Source: Shewanella xiamenensis (GTDB lineage Bacteria; Pseudomonadota; Gammaproteobacteria; Enterobacterales; Shewanellaceae). From it: a DNA stretch of 64,000 nt. The stretch spans positions 186,001 to 250,000 of the forward strand of contig NZ_BMOP01000002.1 of NCBI RefSeq assembly GCF_014647135.1, written 5' to 3'. The notes beneath the pieces were generated by a model, which did no database searches, had not been told where the DNA came from, and saw only the letters and a list, made by a program, of their open reading frames with translations. The translations under genes were made by a program, and so were the position numbers. Each line of letters opens with the position of its first letter. Positions within the stretch are counted from its first letter, which is position 1. Of the stretch, positions 58,874-64,000 are shown piece after piece.

Positions 58874-59713
58874 TTACTGGTAACTTTCTTTGATTGAATG
58901 GAATTTATCCATAAATTCATCACTTGCTAAGTCATTCGCCGAGACGGGCAATCCACGGCTAACAAACACATCCATCCGCTGCTCAAAATCAGCTCCTGCG
59001 CGTAACTCACCAGTGTAAAATGCCGCGGCGCGAATAAAATCTAAGTAGGTAACATGGTCGGGTAAATAGGGCAAATCAGCCCATCGCTCAACCACTTCCA
59101 TCACCTCTGGTGCAAAATCCCAACTTTTTAACACGGCACGACCTAAAGGGCCTTGCATTTTACGTACTAAAGAACGCAATTGCTCAATACTGGTAAATAA
59201 CTCAGGATGGGCCTCCGCCTCGGTGAGCACAGGCAAAGCACCGATATTATGGACTAAACCTGCAAGGGTTAAAGTGTCTAAATTTAACTGGCTAGGACGA
59301 CGCTTATTGTACATCTGCAATATGGCACAAGCCGCGGCCGTCACATCGATAGAAGTACGCCAAACCTCATCCATCACTTCCCACACCATTTCATTGGTGG
59401 AAATAAATAGCTGCTCCATCGCCACTGATGTCGCAATACTCTTAATTTGGATTAAGCCAATACGGGAGACTGCGCTATTAATACTCTCGGCGGGAATCCC
59501 ACGACTATACAAGGCACTGTTGGCCACTTTAATAATACGCGCCGAAATGGCCGCATCTTGACCGATCACCTCTGCCACTTGCTTAAGACTTGCATCTGAG
59601 CGGCTCACCACTTCTTGCACCCGCATGGCGACTTCAGGCAAGGTTGGCAATACTAAGGCATCATCTTTTAATTTTTTAAGTAATCCGACTAACAGTAGAT
59701 GTTCAGTAGACAT
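58874..59713 (-). CDS. HDOD domain protein
   Basis: A 279-aa protein with an HDOD domain (about residues 15-215), a non-catalytic relative of HD phosphohydrolases used in bacterial signalling. Segments such as LPTLPEVAMRVQEVVSRSDASLKQVAEVIGQDAAISARIIKVANSALY and AGLVHNIGALPVLTEAE are characteristic. No output domain is attached. The ATG at 59713 (MSTEHLL) is preferred over 59728. Being beside a GGDEF-EAL gene suggests a regulatory context, but no direct link is shown. Confidence 0.88.
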   Translation of the reverse strand: MSTEHLLLVGLLKKLKDDALVLPTLPEVAMRVQEVVSRSDASLKQVAEVIGQDAAISARIIKVANSALYSRGIPAESINSAVSRIGLIQIKSIATSVAMEQLFISTNEMVWEVMDEVWRTSIDVTAAACAILQMYNKRRPSQLNLDTLTLAGLVHNIGALPVLTEAEAHPELFTSIEQLRSLVRKMQGPLGRAVLKSWDFAPEVMEVVERWADLPYLPDHVTYLDFIRAAAFYTGELRAGADFEQRMDVFVSRGLPVSANDLASDEFMDKFHSIKESYQ

Positions 59714-60078
59714 CTTCGCTCCCATCAATCTGCAAACATAAAGCGGTAATAGTTGGAGTATATCAGTTGACGATCATTTGATGGGCAGAAAAAAGCATCA
59801 GACGTTAATTATTTGTATGACGCTGTTATCAATTTAGTCTCACGACAAAACATTTTACGCTTTGATATCTCAGATTAAGTTAAAGGTGAAAATCAATGGA
59901 AACACACAAATGGATTAATGGTCTCGCGCGATCGTCAGAGCAAGAATGGTAGGTATATTCGTAAAACGCGAACTATACCTAATCTTAGACGTAGCAATTT
60001 GCATAACCCTACTTTGATTGTGTAAAATGCCGCCCCCGCGCACTGCGCCTCCATCTACCAACCAATTCGAGAGTCATT
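59714..60078. other. Gene-free region upstream of trhP
   Basis: 365 bp. An imperfect inverted repeat at 59950-59981 has TAGGTATATTCG facing CGAA-CTATACCTA. No ORF was found. The trhP promoter lies in the last part; GAGAG precedes the ATG. Confidence 0.4.
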
Positions 60079-61452
60079 ATGTTTAAACCAGAGTTGTTAT
60101 CTCCCGCTGGGACGCTGAAAAACATGCGTTACGCCTTTGCCTATGGTGCAGATGCCGTGTATGCCGGTCAGCCGAGATACAGCCTAAGGGTACGTAATAA
60201 CGACTTTAAAATGGAAAACCTAGCCACAGGTATCGAAGAAGCCCATGCGTTAGGTAAAAAGCTTTATGTGGTGAGTAACATTGCCCCCCACAACGCTAAG
60301 CTCAAAACCTATATCAAGGATATGGAACCCGTAGTGGCGATGAAGCCCGATGCGCTGATCATGTCAGACCCAGGTTTAATCATGATGGTGCGTGAAGCCT
60401 TCCCTGAGCAAGTGGTGCATTTATCGGTACAAGCCAACGCCATTAACTGGGCATCGGTCAAATTCTGGCAGACCCAAGGCATTAAACGGGTGATTTTATC
60501 CCGCGAATTATCCTTAGATGAAATCGAAGAAATCCGTCAACGCTGCCCGGATATCGAGTTAGAAGTGTTTGTCCACGGCGCCCTGTGTATGGCCTACTCT
60601 GGCCGCTGTTTACTGTCGGGTTACATCAACAAACGCGATCCAAACCAAGGCACTTGTACTAACGCCTGTCGCTGGAAATACGATGTGCATGAAGCGCAGC
60701 AAACCGACTCGGGCGATATCATCGCTCTGTCGCCACAAGCTAATGCGGTGCAAATCGAGACGCCGACCTTAGGCGCGGGTCCTGCGACCGACCAAATCTT
60801 CCTGCTGCAAGAAGCCAATCGCCCCGGCGAATACATGCCAGCGTTTGAAGATGAGCATGGCACTTATATCATGAACTCTAAGGACTTACGCGCAATCCAA
60901 CACGTTGAGCGTTTGGCCAAAATGGGCATCGACTCGCTGAAGATCGAAGGTCGTACTAAGTCGTTCTACTATGTGGCCCGTACCGCCCAGCTATACCGTC
61001 AGGCCATCGACGATGCCGCCTCAGGCAAGAGCTTCGATCGCAGCTTAATGAACCAACTCGAAGGCTTAGCGCACCGCGGCTATACCGAAGGCTTCTTACG
61101 TCGCCACGTGCATGATGAATACCAAAACTACGACTATGGCTACTCGGTTAGCGATACCCAACAATTTGTCGGTGAATTAACCGGTAAACGCAATCTGGCT
61201 GGCCTTGCCGAAATCGAAGTGAAGAACAAATTCTCTGTCGGTGATAGTGTTGAATTAATGACGCCGCAGGGCAATATCAGCCTCACTATCGAACAACTCG
61301 AAAACCGCAAAGCCGAAGCGGTTGAGGCAGGTTTAGGTTCAGGCCATACCGTTTACTTGCCCGTGCCAAAAGAGGTTGATCTGAACCACGGTATTTTACT
61401 GCGTAACCTGCCTCAAGGTCAGGATACCCGTAACCCACACGAAGCAGGCTAA
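60079..61452 (+). CDS. trhP: tRNA uridine-34 5-hydroxylase, prephenate-dependent (U32 family)
   Basis: A 457-aa member of the peptidase U32 family, orthologous to E. coli YegQ/TrhP. TrhP adds the 5-hydroxyl to uridine 34 of tRNAs on the way to cmo5U, using prephenate. It has the U32 signature EVFVHGALCMAYSGRCLLSGYI near residues 163-184 and a cluster of Cys near 172-199, probably Fe-S ligands. A C-terminal beta-barrel domain follows. The ferredoxin gene yfhL starts 3 bp after its stop, so they are surely co-transcribed. Confidence 0.93.
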   Translation: MFKPELLSPAGTLKNMRYAFAYGADAVYAGQPRYSLRVRNNDFKMENLATGIEEAHALGKKLYVVSNIAPHNAKLKTYIKDMEPVVAMKPDALIMSDPGLIMMVREAFPEQVVHLSVQANAINWASVKFWQTQGIKRVILSRELSLDEIEEIRQRCPDIELEVFVHGALCMAYSGRCLLSGYINKRDPNQGTCTNACRWKYDVHEAQQTDSGDIIALSPQANAVQIETPTLGAGPATDQIFLLQEANRPGEYMPAFEDEHGTYIMNSKDLRAIQHVERLAKMGIDSLKIEGRTKSFYYVARTAQLYRQAIDDAASGKSFDRSLMNQLEGLAHRGYTEGFLRRHVHDEYQNYDYGYSVSDTQQFVGELTGKRNLAGLAEIEVKNKFSVGDSVELMTPQGNISLTIEQLENRKAEAVEAGLGSGHTVYLPVPKEVDLNHGILLRNLPQGQDTRNPHEAG

Positions 61453-61455
61453 GGC

Positions 61456-61707
61456 ATGGCATTACTGATCGACGACAGCTGCATCAATTGCGACATGTGT
61501 GAACCTGAATGCCCAAATCAGGCCATCACCATGGGGGAAGAAATCTATGAAATCGACCCAGACCGCTGCACCGAATGCGTAGGCCACTACGATAAGCCGA
61601 CCTGCGTCTCCGTCTGTCCGATTGATTGTATTGACCCTGACCCTAACCGCGTCGAGTCCCACGACGAGCTGTTGGTCAAATTTGCCATTCTCACGCAAAA
61701 AATTTGA
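61456..61707 (+). CDS. yfhL: YfhL-type 4Fe-4S dicluster ferredoxin
   Basis: An 83-aa ferredoxin with two 4Fe-4S sites. Cluster ligands are C9, C12, C15 and C19 (CINCDMCEPEC) and C38, C41, C50 and C54, with C58 also present. The longer spacing between C41 and C50 is typical of the YfhL/AlvinFdx type. It directly follows trhP and may supply electrons or help the Fe-S cluster of that hydroxylase, but this is inference from position. It ends before a terminator shared with ubiT. Confidence 0.95.
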   Translation: MALLIDDSCINCDMCEPECPNQAITMGEEIYEIDPDRCTECVGHYDKPTCVSVCPIDCIDPDPNRVESHDELLVKFAILTQKI

Positions 61708-61733
61708 GTGAGCGTCAGCCGTTTAAACTTAAC

Positions 61734-61766
61734 AAAAAGCCCCGCAATGTAAGCGGGGCTTTGTTT
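61734..61766. terminator. Bidirectional terminator between yfhL and ubiT
   Basis: Arms AAAGCCCCGC and GCGGGGCTTT around a 7-nt loop with flanking A and T-rich runs, between convergent genes. Confidence 0.9.
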
Positions 61767-61792
61767 ATCGGTTGATTACAACCACGTTCGCA

Positions 61793-62329
61793 TCAGCTTA
61801 AGCTTGGGGATTTAGCTAAAATCACCGTCGGTTTTGCCTCAAGCTGCAAACGCACAATGGCATCGGCCAGCTTTTCAACGCTTAAGCGGATCGGCGTAGG
61901 TAAGCTAGCAAATTCGATACTGAGCAGCAGGTTTTTCACCTCAAGCCCTAACTCGGTATCGCCTTCAATGCTCAGTTTACGCTGGAAAAACAGCGTATCT
62001 GGGTCTTCTTTCGCCGCCGCAACCAACAATAATTCCGCAGACTTGGCACTAAATGTCACTTGGGCATCGGTCAGTTCACGCACCTGCCAACGGCCATCGA
62101 AACTCACTTCAAAATGCAGATTTAGATCTTCAACTCGAATCGCAACCCACTTACCTGCCAAAAAATCTAACTCGCCATCTTCGGCCTGCGATGCCAGCAA
62201 CTGTGTTAGTAGTTGGCTTAGCACCTTGGCCTTGAGGCTAAAGGGCACTTTAGAGAGTGGCAAACGGATCAGTTTTGGGGTGAGTTCTAACAATTGTTTA
62301 GCAAGATTAGCTGAAAAAACAGCGGACAT
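61793..62329 (-). CDS. ubiT: Anaerobic ubiquinone synthesis accessory factor UbiT (SCP2 domain)
   Basis: A 178-aa protein with an SCP2 lipid-binding domain, the counterpart of the aerobic UbiJ. UbiT with UbiU and UbiV supports oxygen-independent ubiquinone synthesis, probably by binding prenylated intermediates. The VAIRVEDLNLHFEVSFDGRW and VTFSAKSAELLLVAAAKEDPDTLFFQRKLSIEGDTELGLEVK segments are characteristic. It is divergent from ubiU, and the shared gap has an FNR-like site. Confidence 0.92.
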   Translation of the reverse strand: MSAVFSANLAKQLLELTPKLIRLPLSKVPFSLKAKVLSQLLTQLLASQAEDGELDFLAGKWVAIRVEDLNLHFEVSFDGRWQVRELTDAQVTFSAKSAELLLVAAAKEDPDTLFFQRKLSIEGDTELGLEVKNLLLSIEFASLPTPIRLSVEKLADAIVRLQLEAKPTVILAKSPSLS

Positions 62330-62394
62330 AAGCAGTTACCTAAGGATAAAAAACACTATATCTCCCAGTTTACCGAGATTTTATGATCTTAAAC

Positions 62395-62408
62395 CTGTTT
62401 TAAATCAA
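62395..62408. promoter_or_regulatory. FNR/EtrA-like site between ubiT and ubiU
   Basis: CTGTT-TTAA-ATCAA matches the FNR consensus TTGAT-N4-ATCAA at 8 of 10 positions, with one half-site perfect. It is about 67 bp from both start codons. Confidence 0.5.
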
Positions 62409-62467
62409 TTCACCGCCATTCAATCTTCCCTACACTCTGCCCCTGTTATTTTATCGGGAGCACCATT

Positions 62468-63469
62468 ATGGAGTTGTTGTGTCCAGCAGGAAACCTGGCC
62501 TCGCTAAAGTCGGCGCTGCAGGCCGGAGCCGATGCTGTCTACCTTGGGTTAAAGGATGATACCAATGCACGTTCATTCGCGGGCTTAAACTTCACCCCTG
62601 CAAAATTACAGGAAGCCGCCGAGCTCACCCATCAGCGGGGCAAGAAAATCTTCCTCACCTTAAATACCTTTCCTAAGCCAAATGAAGAGCACCGTTGGTA
62701 TCAAGCTATCGACTTGGCGGCCAGTATTGGCGTTGATGCCTTAATCGTTGCCGATCTGTCGCTGCTCGACTATGCCCACAGGCAATATCCGCATATTCCG
62801 CTGCATTTATCGGTACAGGCCAGCGCCACCAACTTGGGCGCACTGAGTTTTTATAAAGAGGCTTTTAATATCGCGCGGGTGGTATTACCCAGAGTGCTGT
62901 CGATGAAACAAGTACGTGACTTAGCCAAGGTCAGCCCAGTCGATTTAGAGGTCTTTGCCTTTGGCAGCCTGTGCATTATGGCCGAAGGCCGCTGCCACTT
63001 ATCCTCCTATGTTACCGGTCAATCGCCAAACACTGGTGGCTCTTGCTCGCCAGCGAAACACGTGCGCTGGCAGGAACAGGGCCAAGACAGGCTGACTCGC
63101 CTCAACGAGGTCTTAATTGATAAATCAGGGCTCGATGAACAAATGGGCTATCCTGTGGTCTGTAAGGGCCGTTATCTCACCCAAGACGATGATAAACCGC
63201 AATATCTGCTCGAGTCTCCCACCAGCTTAAATACCCTTAGCTTGCTGCCTGAGCTTGCCAAGGCGGGCATAGTGTCACTCAAGATTGAGGGGCGTCAACG
63301 CAGCCCAGCCTATGTGGAGCAAGTGACTAAAGTTTGGCGTCAAGCGATTGATACTTATCTTAAACAGCCAGATAAATTCCAGACGCAGGCCCATTGGGAG
63401 CAAGCCCTAGCAAAAGTCTCCGAAGGTCAAATTACCACCTTAGGCGCCTACGAGCGTGACTGGCAATAG
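62468..63469 (+). CDS. ubiU: Oxygen-independent ubiquinone hydroxylation protein UbiU
   Basis: A 333-aa U32-family protein that forms a complex with UbiV and hydroxylates ubiquinone precursors without oxygen, using prephenate. The four cluster cysteines sit at C169, C176, C193 and C232, the same positions as in E. coli UbiU. MELLCPAGNL is the usual start, after a GGGAGC ribosome site. ubiV follows 31 bp downstream. Confidence 0.95.
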   Translation: MELLCPAGNLASLKSALQAGADAVYLGLKDDTNARSFAGLNFTPAKLQEAAELTHQRGKKIFLTLNTFPKPNEEHRWYQAIDLAASIGVDALIVADLSLLDYAHRQYPHIPLHLSVQASATNLGALSFYKEAFNIARVVLPRVLSMKQVRDLAKVSPVDLEVFAFGSLCIMAEGRCHLSSYVTGQSPNTGGSCSPAKHVRWQEQGQDRLTRLNEVLIDKSGLDEQMGYPVVCKGRYLTQDDDKPQYLLESPTSLNTLSLLPELAKAGIVSLKIEGRQRSPAYVEQVTKVWRQAIDTYLKQPDKFQTQAHWEQALAKVSEGQITTLGAYERDWQ

Positions 63470-63500
63470 CCCTAGCAATAACCACGAAGAAGAAACGATT

Positions 63501-64000
63501 ATGAAAATTTCCCTCGGCCCACTGCTCTATTGCTGGGAAAAACAACAGGTCATCGACTTTTACCAGCAAGTAGCCAACAGCCAGATCCCATTAGTTTATC
63601 TGGGTGAAGCCGTTTGTAGCCGTCGACGCGAACTCAAGTTTGGCGACTATCTTGAACTGGCCAAAATGCTTAAATCTGCGGGTAAAGAGGTGGTGCTGTC
63701 GACGCTCGCCCTAATCGAAGCGCCCTCTGAATACACTGAGCTTAAACGCCAAGTCGACAATGGCGAATTTAGCATTGAGGCCAACGACATGGCGGCCGTG
63801 TATCTCGCCAAGGAGCACAAGCTGCCCTTTGTCTGCGGCGCCAGCATCAATAACTACAACCGCGCCAGTTTAGATATTTTGCAGCGCTTTGGCATGCAGC
63901 GCTTTGTGATGCCGGTAGAACTGTCGAAGACTTGGCTTAGCCAAGTGGTCGCGCAAAAGCCCGAATTCGAAGTCGAAGTACTCGGCCATGGCTACTTGCC
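63501..64000 (+). CDS. ubiV: Oxygen-independent ubiquinone hydroxylation protein UbiV (partial, cut by window end)
   Basis: The first 166 codons of UbiV are present; the reading frame is still open at the window edge. It starts MKISLGPLLYCWEK after AAGAAAC. C39, a ligand of the UbiV 4Fe-4S cluster in E. coli, is present; later cysteines lie beyond the end. The conserved EANDMAAVYLA and FVCGASINNYN segments support the call. It acts as a heterodimer with UbiU, encoded just upstream. Confidence 0.93.
   Translation, partial: MKISLGPLLYCWEKQQVIDFYQQVANSQIPLVYLGEAVCSRRRELKFGDYLELAKMLKSAGKEVVLSTLALIEAPSEYTELKRQVDNGEFSIEANDMAAVYLAKEHKLPFVCGASINNYNRASLDILQRFGMQRFVMPVELSKTWLSQVVAQKPEFEVEVLGHGYL

Overview
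The window is a stretch of core chromosome from a gamma-proteobacterium, most probably Shewanella. I infer this from gene order, from the near match (recalled, not searched) of the POT peptide transporter to PepTSo2 of S. oneidensis, and from combinations such as gspAB, nhaD, a second purA, and rpsU-yqeY-dnaG-rpoD followed by tRNA-Ile2. I see no insertion sequence, prophage, integrase, CRISPR array or rRNA operon. It holds about 62 protein genes, one tRNA and many hairpin terminators. One further small ORF is only a candidate.

Layout. 1-9.2 kb: cobD/cbiB, small membrane or exported proteins, tyrS (minus), a murein module (M23 endopeptidase then anmK), aqpZ and two small genes. 9.3-16.9 kb: erpA and a DUF6776-type protein (minus), a CLC-type channel, pyrB-hemL and nhaD. 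16.9-21.7 kb: gspA-gspB (minus), cca and lpp. 22.3-25.8 kb: a folB-folK-uppP-rlmA run (minus) and plsY. 25.9-31.9 kb: tsaD facing away from the macromolecular synthesis operon rpsU-yqeY-dnaG-rpoD, then tRNA-Ile(CAT). 32-37.7 kb: a chemoreceptor, the peptide transporter and a luciferase-like monooxygenase.

37.7-51.5 kb is a putrescine uptake and breakdown island: gabT, gabD, puuB1, potI-H-G-F, puuA, puuD and puuR on the minus strand, with a second puuB on the plus strand. Together they would import putrescine (PotFGHI), glutamylate it (PuuA), oxidise it (PuuB), oxidise the aldehyde (GabD-like enzyme), remove glutamate (PuuD) and pass GABA to succinate (GabT, GabD). PuuR-like sites lie upstream of puuB1, puuD and puuB2.

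51.5-64 kb: a DUF2937 protein, a mercaptopyruvate sulfurtransferase, an SBP_bac_3 protein, a LysR regulator divergent from a divergent PurA, a YbgC-type thioesterase, a GGDEF-EAL protein, an HDOD protein, trhP-yfhL, and the oxygen-independent ubiquinone genes ubiT and ubiU-ubiV. ubiV is cut by the window end.

No wholly new multi-gene system is evident. The most unusual items are the divergent PurA with twin palindromes beside its LysR neighbour, an RlmA homologue with an eroded SAM-binding loop, a 30-bp near-perfect palindrome upstream of puuB1, the duplicated puuB with PuuR-like sites, and a 44-codon basic ORF downstream of lpp.
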